A stretch of 64,000 nt of DNA, from assembly GCA_016710765.1 (NCBI GenBank), contig JADJUJ010000010.1, forward strand, positions 1-64,000, written 5' to 3'. Position 1 is the first letter of the stretch, and the number at the start of each line of letters is the position of its first letter. The DNA is from Lewinellaceae bacterium. Lineage in GTDB: Bacteria; Bacteroidota; Bacteroidia; Chitinophagales; Saprospiraceae. A model generated the notes under the pieces. That model did no database searches and was not told where the DNA came from. It worked only from the letters and a program-made list of their open reading frames with translations. Below are positions 1 to 9,556 of the stretch, piece after piece. A program made the position numbers and the translations under genes.

Positions 1-1496
1 ACATTTCCAACTATGCCATCAGGTAGAAAAAGCCGACGGCAGCGCTGTTGCGCTTTTTCAGGGAGTGGCCTATCGCAAACAACGCAACTGGGAATAGCGT
101 TATACCTCCGCCCCGCCTTATTTTTCCAACATGAGATGGCTTTTACCTTTCCTGCTTTATGGCTGTTGCTGAATTCCTCCGTTGGACTTTCTCAGCCTGG
201 ATCTTCCATTTATGTGATTCTTGCGACAACAGATGTGTTCCTGCACTGGTTTTTTGGATAATGGCGCAGCCAGCCTCACCAGGTTGTCGGGCGCAACACC
301 CATTCAACTGCCTGGTCAAATACCAATACCGGTAATGGCGGCACCGTCGTACTGGACAATGGGCAACCCATCTCTTCAATTGAATATTCTAGTACCTGAA
401 GTGACTATCAGTTTATGCTGACTGATGCCAACGGTTCAGATACCACTCCCATCGGCCAGCATAAACGAGCCGCCACCCCTGTTACGCGCACTTCAGGTAC
501 TATCCAACTACAATGGTTTTCCTGTGGCCTGTGCCAATGCCATCAATGGCCGTGCGCGCTTGAATGCCAGCGGAGGAACGCCGCCACCTTATAACTATTC
601 CTCCTGGCCTTCCGGAGAGTTGCAGATGGAGGCCGACAGCCTTCCGGCTGGTAACAGGTTGTGGTATGTACGATTTTACCAGTATTGCTCGCTAAGTTTT
701 CCTTGGGTACTCAATGCTCCACCTGCTATTCAAATCGATCTTGTTGTAACGGGCGAAAAATGCCTGGCGAAAACAGCGGCGCCGTCAGCATCCAAAGTCT
801 GACGGGTGGTTTACCGCCCTATGGCATTGCCTTTAACCAGGGCAATTTCCGGCCAGCAAAGTACCTGGATGAAACTAGTCCCTGGCAGTTATTTTATTGA
901 TGTTGTGGATGACAATGGTTGCATCCAGTCTACCGCTACCATTTACCCACCGGCCTTGAGTTTGAGTTTGATGCCGGCCCTGATCAGGGATATATTCTCC
1001 GGCGACACCATCAGCTGCAGCCGCAGGCAACCACCCCATTGATACGCTTTGGGCGCTTCCCACTTTATATGCTTTTTCCAATAATACCCCGATCTCTTTC
1101 GGCGCCGCGTTTTAATACCGCCACCTTTCAAATTGTAGCCATCGACAACCAGGGCCGCCGGGCGGAAGAGAAGGCTAACGGTAACGGTGCATCGGAAACG
1201 ATCCATTACGCCCCCAATGTTTTTATCCAGGGCAACCAAAGTGCAGAACCGATATTTTATGCTGTATGATGGTGGTGGTATCCGTGAAATCCGAACGCCG
1301 GTTTTGGTATTTGACCGCCGTGGCAGAAACGTTTACCTTGGCGAACACTTACCGCCTTCCCAATTTGAAATGGGATGGGATGGTACCGAGGCAGGCGGGG
1401 ATGCACCCCGCCGATGTTTATGTTTGGGTGGCGGCAATTCGGTACTCCGACGGTCGCCTGGAAGAAATGCGCGGTGATTTGACCCTGATTCGCTGA
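1..1496 (+). CDS. C-terminal part of a T9SS type B sorted surface protein (SprB-like repeats), frameshifted
   Basis: Open at the window edge; the start lies upstream. Seen: pieces in all three plus-strand frames read as repeats of the SprB type (a GGxPPY motif, then a segment ending DNGC), around 540-960. From about 1200 the pieces join into a type B C-terminal domain: YAPNVF, then LVFDRRGRNVY, then GWDGT, then ADVYVWVAAIRYSDG and a final KGD-like RGDLTLIR before the stop at 1494-1496. Known: this domain directs export by the type IX system and surface attachment in gliding Bacteroidota. At least four frame changes are needed to read it through, so it is either a decayed gene or a gene with sequence errors. 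Function beyond adhesin/surface display is not visible. Confidence 0.7.
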
Positions 1497-1534
1497 GCAG
1501 ACAGACTTTGACACCTGTTTTCGTGATTGCAGAC

Positions 1535-1542
1535 TACCTTTG
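1535..1542 (+). promoter_or_regulatory. Bacteroidetes -7 promoter box next to the tolC-like start
   Basis: TACCTTTG matches the TAnnTTTG -7 consensus exactly. The ATG of the downstream gene is at 1547, so the transcript would start at or within a few bases of the start codon (leaderless or nearly so). No convincing -33 TTTG lies at the usual 18-21 bp spacing. Confidence 0.5.
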
Positions 1543-1546
1543 TATT

Positions 1547-2928
1547 ATGAAACGAATATTGGTTTTACGATATGCCCTGCAAATTGCCCAAAGCAACGCG
1601 CAGGTCAACACACCAGCAGTCCGCACGGTTACCCTGGAGGGGCTTCTTTCCAACTGGCACTCAACAACAGCACCCAGATAAAGAAAGCCAAACTCGAAAA
1701 GATTACATCAAACAACGGCTCCGACTGGAGCGCGGCGCCAGTTTTCCTCAGGTAGATGCCAAAATCGGGTACGATTACAACCCTGTGCTCGCCACCCAAT
1801 TTATCCTCGGGGATGTGCTGGGCCGACCAGGAGAGCCCTATGTACCCATACAGTTTGGTCAGCCCTGGTCGCTGACCGGAAGCGTTGATTTCGAACAGGT
1901 ACTGTACAGCGAGGCCGGCCGCAGGTCGCTGCCCGCTACTTGCCGTTACCCGAAACCTGTATGACATCCTGCTGGAACGCAGCGGAAGAGGAGGTGATTT
2001 CCAAACCGCCAAGGTGTTTTACCAGACCCTGCAAACCGAACAATTGCTCCGTACGGTTGATGCCAACATGGGAAAATTCGATGCCCTGCAAAAGAATGGT
2101 GGACTCCAACTGCAAAACGGTTTTGCTATACCCACCGACGTGAAAAAGGGTACGGGTGGCGCGAACCAACCTCGAAACCCAGCGGCTTAACTTGCTCTCG
2201 GGTATAGAAGCCTTGCGCCAAACCCTGCAGTTTTTTTTGTGGTGTTCCCCCTGGATGAGTCGTTCGAACCATTTGCGGAGTATGAAAGCCCGGGTTCCGA
2301 CTCCCTGCGCTGGTTGGCGCTGCCCTTTTCGCTGGAAACCACCACCGAGTTCCGCGCGCTGCAGCAACAAATAGAATTGTACAACATTCAGTGGAAAAGC
2401 CAGCGCGCTGAAGGCTATCCAACCTTGAGCGCACATGCCAGTGCCTGGTACCAGACCCAGCGTGCAGACCTGCAGGTATGGGATCCCAACCGGAACTCCT
2501 GGTATGGCATGGCCAATGTAGGCGTAAAATCAAAGTACCGGTATTCGACGGATTCCGGCGCCACCGAAAAGCCGACCTGCTTCGCCTGGAGGGCCAAAAA
2601 ACTGGAGGTGGACCGTCCCAGGCTTCACCGGCGCCAAAGAACTTGACTTTCGGCTGAACCAGACCCAATACCGCAACGCACTCCGACAACTTAAACCCAG
2701 GAGGAAAATGTGTCCCTGGCACGTGAGATTGCCGAAAAACTGGTGCTGCAATACCGGGAGGGGGTAACCCCGCTGACCGATGTGCTGAACGCACAAACCC
2801 TGCTCTCTGAGGCAGAGACCAATTACTGGCAGCAGGTGTTTTCCTACAAATTGGCGGTGCTCAACCTGCTTAAAGCAGCGGGAAGGCTGGAGGAACTGCG
2901 GGGGGCAGATGTAGGGGGGCATATATGA
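1547..2928 (+). CDS. TolC-family outer-membrane efflux channel, frameshifted
   Basis: Known role: trimeric outer-membrane channel partner of RND or type I exporters. Seen: an N-terminal signal-like start (MKRILVLRY), then in another frame LALNNSTQIKKAKLEKI, the helix that opens the first TolC repeat. A central stretch has FEQVLYS and FYQTLQTEQ, and the last 73 codons form a clean C-terminal hairpin (REGVTPLTDVLNAQTLL, then ETNYWQQ and YKLAVLNLLKAAGRL). The pieces lie in three frames and need about five or six single-base corrections. Frame-corrected length is near 460 residues, normal for the family. No adaptor or pump gene follows, so its partner is unknown. Family assignment is firm, intactness is not. 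Confidence 0.75.
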
Positions 2929-3186
2929 CACTTACTTATCAATTAATTTCAAAGAGTTGCAACTGTTGAATTCGGAACTTATATTTGCTAAAGCAATATT
3001 GGGTTAGAACTAAAATTTGCCTACTTGAGTACGCACGAAATCTATTGTTGAATGTGCTGGAAAGGCGTTTGTTATTCAAAATGAGTTAAGGCTGGGATGA
3101 CCATTAGACAAGAATATCGAAGGGTTGGGGAAGAAGGAGGTATTAAAACCGACAAACCATCAACATCAATAAACCAAAGTAGAAAA

Positions 3187-3548
3187 ATGAAACGCGCTTT
3201 ATTCCTTGCCATTTTCATGGCATTGGTCTCTATTTGTCCAGGCCAAGATTCCCTGTTTTACCGGTACGCCGATGTGAAATATCCGATCGGTGGTGCAAAC
3301 AGCAAAGCGACAGTGGCCGTAGATTATGGCGAAGTGGCAACCGGTTGGGGCAAGGTTCCCAACATTATTTCCGACAAAGAAGGTAAGAGCATCAAGTTTA
3401 AATCTCCAGTTGATTGCCTCAACTGATGAGTGCTCATGGATGGGAGTTAGTTCACACCTATGTAACCGAGGATGAGATGACCAAGGTGGCATCTATACAG
3501 TATCTGCACTTTCTGATGCGGAGGAAGGAGGTGTATATAGATGAGTGA
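3187..3548 (+). CDS. Small secreted protein of unknown function, one frameshift
   Basis: I do not recognise the family. The start at 3187 gives a signal peptide (MKRALFLAIFMALVSICPGQ). The reading frame stops at 3424, but adding one base near 3421 lets it continue as LMSAHGWELVHTYVTEDEM and end at 3548, about 120 residues. The GWELVHTY segment resembles the conserved end of small DUF4177-like proteins, which is only a weak hint. A further 32-codon open stretch in another frame (3544-3642, ending MDEDYRF) could be its true C-terminus if one more indel is present. Confidence 0.5.
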
Positions 3549-4168
3549 CTGCCTGGCAGTCAAGACCAAACACACTACTGACCTGTATGCTCGGTCACTT
3601 GAGGAGCATGTGAAGCGGATGGATGAGGATTACAGGTTTTAATCACACGACTTCATTGTTAACCACCTAAATATTCCATTATGAAACAGATCCTTCATCC
3701 CAAATTTCTAACGTCACCCTTGTTTTATTCCTTTATTGTCCTAGGAATAGTTCTAGTTTTGGAGTAATCGGCTGCAACAAGCATGAACTCCAAAACGATG
3801 CCCCTGTAAAAGGTTTAATGGCAAGAGACAGAACAGGCACGTCTATATATGATACTTTAGACATGACAACGCATGATATTTTGAGTGGTTTTTTGCACTT
3901 CAAACTGAGCAAAGAACTTCAAGATGGGGGTATAACCAGGTAAATTCCTACGCAAATATTGATTCATTTGAGTATAATAATCTTTTGAAGATTGGTAGAG
4001 ATGCTGCATTAATCGCAGGTCCAGAAATTAATATGGATCGGATGCTGGATTTTCTTATTCAAAAACATAGTTTCTCCGAAACTGTAGCAGATTTTATAAA
4101 GGTTGAGAACACTGCGTTAAGTATTCTTCAAAATAACAATGCATCCGAAGAACAAATCAATGAATTCG

Positions 4169-5629
4169 GTAACTATTTAGGTACCCACAGCTCGATAACT
4201 CGGCGTTAAGCCGTTGAAGATATTAACAAGTTCATTGAAAGCATTGTATTGATTTTTACGCACAGTAGAGATAAAACTGTGGATGCGGGCGTAAGCCTGT
4301 GCCCCGGTGAGTGTACGGAAGCAGCCAGCGACTTTCAATTTTGATTTAGCCGGACGAATATCCCTTTCAGCCAGGTTATTGGTGAAAGGCACCTTTGTGG
4401 TGCGCAAATGCCAAGACGGCTTCCCAGTGCATATCAAGACGTTCCAGGAGGTTACGTCCCTTAGATTTTTGGGTCGTCCTCGGGCGCTTTTTGTGGCTGG
4501 GGTTCTTCTCTGTATCCGGCCTCCAGCAAACGGCTGTATTTTCGGATTATTGAAGGGCGTAAGTGTTCTGGCAATTGGCCACGCCCCTGGTCCGTTTTTT
4601 TTATGCAAATCCAGCAAGAAGGCATGGAAGTTAGCCGCCCATTTTCGTTTTCGTTCCTGCAGGGCGTTTAACTCTCGCAACAAGTGGGCGTTGCACAAAG
4701 CGTGTTGGCATTTCTCGAGATTAAAATAAGGTGCCCAGCAGTCGTGTAGGAGCCAGCCTTTAAAATTTAGCAATAGACTTTGCTCCTCCTGGTGTGCTTC
4801 TATGCCGCGCCGCTTGTGTACAAACTGGTAGGTAAAGCGCTCGTTGCCCAGTTCATGCAGCCAAAACAATTCCCCAGCACAACGCACACCGGTTTCATCG
4901 GCGTGAATGCGCTCGGATTGTTGTAATTGCTGCTGAATATAGGCTTCTTCTATCTCCAGGCGCTCGTAGGCGGTTCGTTGGCATTCCTGAATGGTCGCTT
5001 CATTAAGCGGCGCTCCAAACAAATCCTCAAACAGGCTTTGTATTTTAGATACCGACAGACAACCATTTTGATGCAGCAAGGTCACCAAGGCTTTTACGCG
5101 GGGGCCATATTGCACAGGAGCAGCAACACCGGATGGAAAATCTGCTTTGTTCACATGCCCGCAATGTCCACAAGTGCAGCCATAGCGCTGGTATTCGAGT
5201 ACATGAAGGCGGGTCGGAGGCAATTCAAACACTTGGCGTTTATTCTCCAGCACAAGGTCCGTTTGGCCCCCAAGTTGCTGCTGACAAGCGGCACAAACCG
5301 TTGGTTTTAACTTTATGACCTCATCAGGGTGAGCCACCATCTTTAACGTCTTGCCTTTATGGCCTGACTGACCACCTCGTTTACCGCCCTTCTTTGCTGG
5401 CAAGGCAGGCTTGCGCAAACCATCTGTTGACGGTGGCCGATGGCTGTTGCGACTGTTCTTATTTAGGCGATCTTTCAAGTCCTGAACTTCACGTTGCAAG
5501 CCTTCGACAACTACCAATAACTGTTTTATCAGTTCGTGGCAACCTTCTATGGTATCCGGTAACTTCAATGCAATACTTTTGTCGAAAGTTATGATTTTTT
5601 TGAGATTCAACGAGTACCTAAATAGTTAC
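4169..5629 (-). mobile_element. IS66-type insertion sequence, 1461 bp
   Basis: Both ends carry the 16-bp perfect terminal inverted repeat GTAACTATTTAGGTAC. It is flanked by an 8-bp target duplication, TGAATTCG at 4161-4168 and TGAATTTG at 5630-5637 (7 of 8 identical). Eight-base duplications are characteristic of IS66. It encodes only the large transposase; no TnpA/TnpB accessory genes are present, as in the TnpC-only members of the family. It interrupts a lipoprotein gene. Confidence 0.9.
4177..5610 (-). CDS. IS66-family transposase (TnpC-like)
   Basis: DDE transposase, 477 residues as read. Seen: an N-terminal coiled leucine-zipper-like region, a basic linker (KNSRNSHRPPSTDG), and a zinc-binding block with CAAC and CTCGHCGH. 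The catalytic core has IHADETGVR (first D), LLHDCWAPYF (second D) and CNAHLLREL, and the final PFTNNLAERDIRPAK carries the catalytic E. Between about 4390 and 4490 the residues do not fit the family. Shifting frame there restores a sequence reading GRNLLERLDMHWEAVLAFAHH, so two compensating indels (one in an A-run) have scrambled roughly 30 residues. The stop codon lies inside the element's terminal repeat. Confidence 0.9.
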   Translation of the reverse strand: MNLKKIITFDKSIALKLPDTIEGCHELIKQLLVVVEGLQREVQDLKDRLNKNSRNSHRPPSTDGLRKPALPAKKGGKRGGQSGHKGKTLKMVAHPDEVIKLKPTVCAACQQQLGGQTDLVLENKRQVFELPPTRLHVLEYQRYGCTCGHCGHVNKADFPSGVAAPVQYGPRVKALVTLLHQNGCLSVSKIQSLFEDLFGAPLNEATIQECQRTAYERLEIEEAYIQQQLQQSERIHADETGVRCAGELFWLHELGNERFTYQFVHKRRGIEAHQEEQSLLLNFKGWLLHDCWAPYFNLEKCQHALCNAHLLRELNALQERKRKWAANFHAFLLDLHKKNGPGAWPIARTLTPFNNPKIQPFAGGRIQRRTPATKSARGRPKNLRDVTSWNVLICTGKPSWHLRTTKVPFTNNLAERDIRPAKSKLKVAGCFRTLTGAQAYARIHSFISTVRKNQYNAFNELVNIFNGLTPSYRAVGT

Positions 5630-6591
5630 TGAATTTGTTGATCATGAAATAGAAATATTGCTTGCTCAAGAAATTGATACTTGCTCATTAGATGAGCAAA
5701 AAACTTGTCTTAAAGTTTTTCAAGACGATTTATGGGTGCTTGTCAACATATGGTTTTCCCACTTTGCCTAGTAGTGAATTTGGCGCAGCAATGGACAGGG
5801 ACGGGCCTTGCGACCTGATATAATCATTGCTGTTGCTTTGCTTGGTGCAGTCATTGGTGCATTTATTGGGGAAAAAATTGCTCCACAATTTGCAAATCAC
5901 CCAGTTAGTTATACTATCGGATTTGTAGCGGGTGCATTTATAGGATTAGCGGTTTGGGCCGCATGGTGTGTAGCAGGAACGTTACTAACCTGGCTTGGGA
6001 TTTTAGATGATCAGGACCCAGATTGTACGCTGCCAAATGATTATTTTGTTTATTATACGGATTGCAATGATTATACCGTTCAATTATTGAATGGAGGGCA
6101 TAATATTTTGAATACACATTGGGTCGTAACTTCAAATGCAGCAGCTCTACAGGATTCCATTACTACAGGGGTAAATAAATTTACGCAACATCATGTTCAT
6201 GCAGTAAACCCGGCATTTTCAGTCATAATTACACCATATTCTTACACATGTGCTAATAATACCTTACCAAATTCATTTGCAGTCCAGTTTTCTCCAGCGG
6301 CAGTAGTAATGCTTTCCCCCAGATTTGAGTTTCATTGATCCAATTACGACTGTTACAACAAGTTCAGATGTTACTTATTGGGTTGGAACCAGCCAGCAAT
6401 ACCAGTATTATTCATTAGCATGGGAGTTTCCGACAAAGTGGAGGCTCGATCGTAGATAAAGGAGACTATTGGGTCAAGGTACATTGGTGGCTGCAGGGCG
6501 CCAGAAGTTTAAAGGCTACATTTACAAATACTTGTACTGGCGCTTCAGCCAATCAGACAATTAACGTAACCGTTCAGTAAATTTTGAAATT

Positions 6592-7355
6592 ATGAAATGG
6601 TTTATAAGGGTAGTTTTGCATCAATTGTGTCATTACTAATCACAGCCTGTCGAAAAGAACCAATAGAATATTGGATAAGTGCTCAGAGGACACAGTCTAT
6701 AATCTACAGTGTGAAATTTGATTGTAATGGTATACAAAATAATGATTACATGTATGCACTATTGGATGGCAACGAAATATGCCTATCAAATGAAATTGAC
6801 GGGCTGATGTTACATCTAAATACATGAGTTACTTTGTCAGTGGTGGAACCAGTCTTGGATATTCAACAGATAGTAGTGTGTCCAATAACGGGTACTTGGG
6901 TGAAGCGCTTGCATTTTTTGCAGCCCAATCTTACTATGATAATTATTCGTATATTTTATCTATTAAGGCACCGACCGTTTCAAAACACACGAGTGAAAAA
7001 GAATTATGGGATCGATTTGCTTTAGTCGGTGATTATCCTTTACAAGATGAACTGTTATCAGATAGTTCATCCTTCGAACTTGTGCTTACGCTAAATTATG
7101 ATCGCAAGTATCACAGCCAGGCACGTGGCTAATCCCACGTTGGTGTTAGATTTCAAGATTCGGCCTCAGCCAGACGACGCCTATTTGCGAATAATCAAGG
7201 CCGATAAGGAGGTATTAGACACGCAAACCATCTACACCGCTGAGATTGAGTTTCAGGGAAACTTGTACCACAACCCAGATGGCCATATGGATGGAGCACT
7301 TATGGGCAAACTGACCAATGGAAAGATTGCTGTTACGACGATAGTTGACAATTAG
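6592..7355 (+). CDS. Putative lipoprotein of unknown function, frameshifted
   Basis: The ATG at 6592 begins MKWFIRVV. A one-base shift continues it as ASIVSLLITACRKEP, a good lipobox with Cys near residue 21. Three consecutive frames then join: ...QRTQSIIYSVKFDCNG (to about 6824), SYFVSGGTSLGYST...LTLNYDRKY (6824-7110), and PTLVLDFKIRPQPDDAYLRIIKAD...VTTIVDN (to 7355). Frame-corrected length is about 250 residues. No family is recognised. A strong terminator follows 50 bp downstream. Confidence 0.55.
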
Positions 7356-7402
7356 GCTGCTTAACTAAGTAGTATTAGTAGATGTTGTAAAACAAAAATT
7401 TT

Positions 7403-7450
7403 GATTCAAGTGTCTATTCCATGTTTTGAATAGACATTTGAATCTTTTTC
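7403..7450 (+). terminator. Rho-independent terminator
   Basis: A 17-bp stem (7403-7419 with 7428-7444, 16 of 17 paired) with the 8-base loop CATGTTTT, followed by TTTTTC. It ends the lipoprotein gene at 7355. An A-rich stretch precedes the stem, so it may also work on the other strand. Confidence 0.85.
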
Positions 7451-7488
7451 AAAGGTTGATCCTCCATTATTTGTAGAGTAACATATAA

Positions 7489-8820
7489 CAATGGTTCGTA
7501 TCATTTTGAGCCGCGATAGCGGTTCAGTTTTTCATATATAAAAAAAGGTAAAAGTTTAAGTTTGTGTTGCGAAACAAAACCAACTTTTACCTTATGAGCA
7601 TAGAGACACTCACAGCGGCAATATTAGGCAAGATGTCAGGAATGAACAAGTGGCGACAGGATTTTTTGAAGCACCTGTTCCGATTATTTTTAAATATGCG
7701 AGGTCGGTACACATTCTTAAACGCTGAACGCTATGGTATTTTAGGCGAGATGGCCTATCGTAAGAACTTTGGGCGCCCTATGGATTGGGCCACCTTCAAC
7801 TATCACTTGATCATGCAATCTACAGCGGCGGAATGGTTTAATGTTTTTGATCCCAGTTATCTGAGCAAGAGTGGCAAACACACTCCTGATGTTGGTTGGC
7901 ATTGGTCGGGTTGTGCCGGTAAAGCCAAATGGGGTTTGGAGATCGGTGCATTTTCAGTTGTTGATGTTGTGAACCATACGGCGATGCATTTAGTTGCCCA
8001 ACAGACCCTAAAAGAGGAGGTTGAACAGCACGAATCTCTATTGGCATATTACGGTTCGCTTGTAAGGCTCCACGCTGATATGTTGCTCAAAATCAGTAAG
8101 TTTCTAGTAGTAGATGCTTACTTTTCCCGCAAACCGTTTGTAGATAAAGTGCTTGCAAGTGACCTGCATTTAATCACTCGGTTGCGCGACGATGCCGTGA
8201 TGTTCTATCCCTATTTAGGCGCCCAACGTCAAGGTCGCGGCCGACATAAAAGTTCGCAGGTCGCTTGGATGTTCGCAACCTTAGCGATGAACACTTCAGT
8301 CCTTGTGCCTGCGACGATCAAGATGGAGTTGCTTATGAAGGACGTGTGTGGATCAAATCCAGGAAGCAATGGGCCAAAGTAGTTGTCGTCCAACATAAGG
8401 ATGAACAAGAAGAAATTCAAAGTGTCAAATTGTATGCTTCCACACTTGAAACCCTGTCAGGAGCAGATCTGTGGTTATACTAGAAAGCCCGATTCCAATC
8501 GGAATTCCTCTTCAGGGATGCCAAGCAACACACTGGATTGGAACATTGTCAGAGTCGACAACCCGAGGCGCTGGATTTTCATTTCAACGCTTCTTTGACG
8601 GCTGTTTCAATCGCAAAAGCGCTACACTGGCTCAACGTTCCAAAAAACCTCAGAGGGCCATTTTCAATGGCTGACATAAAAACCCAATATTTCAATGAAC
8701 TCATGCTTGATCGATTTTTTGTAGCGTATGGGCTCAACCCACACCAAGCAAAAAATCATCATGCCCATAAATCACTCTATGAACTCGGCAAAATTGCCGC
8801 CTAATTGATACGAACCATTG
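7489..8820 (+). mobile_element. IS4-like insertion sequence, 1332 bp
   Basis: Terminal inverted repeats CAATGGTTCGTATCA at 7489-7503 and, inverted, 8806-8820 are identical over 15 bp. The directly flanking 6-mers are identical (ATATAA at 7483-7488 and 8821-8826) and read as the target duplication. It contains one transposase gene with the Y-R-E-K signature of the IS4 superfamily. A 6-bp duplication is shorter than in classical IS4 members and nearer to the IS1634 group, so the subgroup is left open. Confidence 0.85.
7594..8804 (+). CDS. IS4-family DDE transposase, frameshifted
   Basis: Read from the ATG at 7594 (MSIETLTAAILG; an in-frame GTG at 7564 is an alternative). The first frame covers KISKFLVVDAYFSRKPFVD, which holds the second catalytic Asp, then breaks near 8250. 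The next frame carries GRVWIKSRKQWAKVVVVQ and breaks near 8480. The last frame holds the C-terminal signature RFQ-EFLFRDAKQHTG, which supplies the R, E and K of the YREK motif, and ends at 8804 inside the right end of the element. Frame-corrected length is about 400 residues. Two indels make it inactive if real; the near-perfect ends and duplication suggest a recent insertion and possible sequence error. Confidence 0.8.
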
Positions 8821-8903
8821 ATATAATAGAGGATTATTTTTATGGGCTTACTAAATTTGAGTTGGTTAAGCCTAAGGTTTATTTGTCTCAAACCAATAAT
8901 CCA

Positions 8904-9242
8904 ATGAAAAAGAAAGGCTTTAATGCCGCAGAAAAACAACGCTTGGCCAACGTACTTTTCTTTCTAAGTGAAAATGGCTTTTCAAAATCCACTGATAAAT
9001 GCGGTACCTACTCTGAAGATGATGACCTTTATTTCAGACTGGGAAAGAATGGGCAGTATGTTGTGGTAAACCATTATGTGTGGGAGCGGAAGGCGGAAGA
9101 TCATGGCTTTGATCTCTGGATGGCAGAATATCAGAAGGAATCTGACATTGGCCTGGTTGAACCAATTTGGAAGGAGATAATTGTACGGTCTTTCAAGGTC
9201 GAAAAACATGGCGACCTTGTCATTTCATATCTTAGAAATTAA
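8904..9242 (+). CDS. Hypothetical protein, 112 residues
   Basis: Uninterrupted from the ATG at 8904 (MKKKGFNAAEKQRLANVLFF) to the stop at 9242. The same frame is open back into the IS end at 8805, but that part is element sequence. Composition is soluble and acidic/basic mixed, with KNGQYVVVNHYVWERK in the middle; no signal peptide or membrane segment. No family is recognised. The IS4-like element ends 83 bp upstream, so its own promoter or first exon-like part may have been displaced by the insertion. Confidence 0.5.
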   Translation: MKKKGFNAAEKQRLANVLFFLSENGFSKSTDKCGTYSEDDDLYFRLGKNGQYVVVNHYVWERKAEDHGFDLWMAEYQKESDIGLVEPIWKEIIVRSFKVEKHGDLVISYLRN

Positions 9243-9365
9243 TAATCCAAGCGAACGATAAACCTTTAAAATCAATTTATTATGGCTTATGAGGTCAAAC
9301 TAGACTGTTATATTCTCAGGGTTCGGAGCATTAAAACGAAGAAAAGAGACTTGTGGTCCTATCCC

Positions 9366-9412
9366 CCAAAAAAAAAAACGAGCCATCCCGAAAGGAATGA
9401 CTCGTTATTTTT
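9366..9412. terminator. Bidirectional terminator between the hypothetical gene and tRNA-Leu
   Basis: Stem ACGAG-CAT-CC with the GAAA-type loop at 9378-9405, an A-run before it (9369-9378) and a T-run after it (9408-9412). It can end transcripts from the plus-strand gene at 8904 and from the minus-strand tRNA. Confidence 0.8.
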
Positions 9413-9416
9413 ACGT

Positions 9417-9497
9417 GACCGCGACTGAGTCAGAACCAGCACATCCGAAAGGACACTACCCCTCAAAGTAGCGCGTCTACCAATTCCGCCACGCGGC
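9417..9497 (-). tRNA. tRNA-Leu (anticodon GAG)
   Basis: On the minus strand the sequence opens GCCGCGTGGCGGAATTGG, the canonical 5' half of a tRNA-Leu, with a GTAGAC D-arm end. An anticodon arm with loop TTGAGGG gives anticodon GAG. The long variable arm expected of a class II tRNA follows (TCC-TTTC-GGA). The T-arm reads GGTTCTGACTC rather than GGTTCGA-TC, and the acceptor pairing is imperfect at its ends, so one or two bases are probably wrong or the tRNA is slightly divergent. Confidence 0.8.
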
Positions 9498-9556
9498 CAA
9501 GAGTTTCTTTTAAAAGCGGATGCAAATGTAATGCCTTGCTTTTGAAAATAAAATAT

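Larger units (their letters stand above)
3681..6580 (+). pseudogene. Lipoprotein/membrane protein gene interrupted by an IS66-type insertion
   Basis: Seen: start MKQILHPKF at 3681 and a hydrophobic segment that, with one base corrected, ends in GVIGCNKHE, a plausible lipobox. This continues to NNASEEQINEF at 4168. There the IS66 element begins. After the element (from 5630) the duplicated target restores the frame as NEFVDHEIEILLAQEI. Further pieces lie in other frames: a glycine-rich double membrane segment (AVALLGAVIGAFIGEKI, then GFVAGAFIGLAVWAAWCVAG, about 5815-5990) and a last piece ending NQTINVTVQ at 6580. I recognise no family. Besides the insertion, about five frameshifts are needed, so the gene is broken whatever the sequence quality. 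The join of the 5640-5800 part to the membrane part is inferred. Confidence 0.55.

Noticed and set aside
3985..4209. Separate 74-residue gene
   Set aside because: It is the interrupted lipoprotein gene reading into the end of the IS66 element; the last residues are element sequence.
8805..8903. N-terminal extension of the 8904-9242 protein
   Set aside because: The first bases lie inside the IS4-like element, so the extension is a product of the insertion junction.
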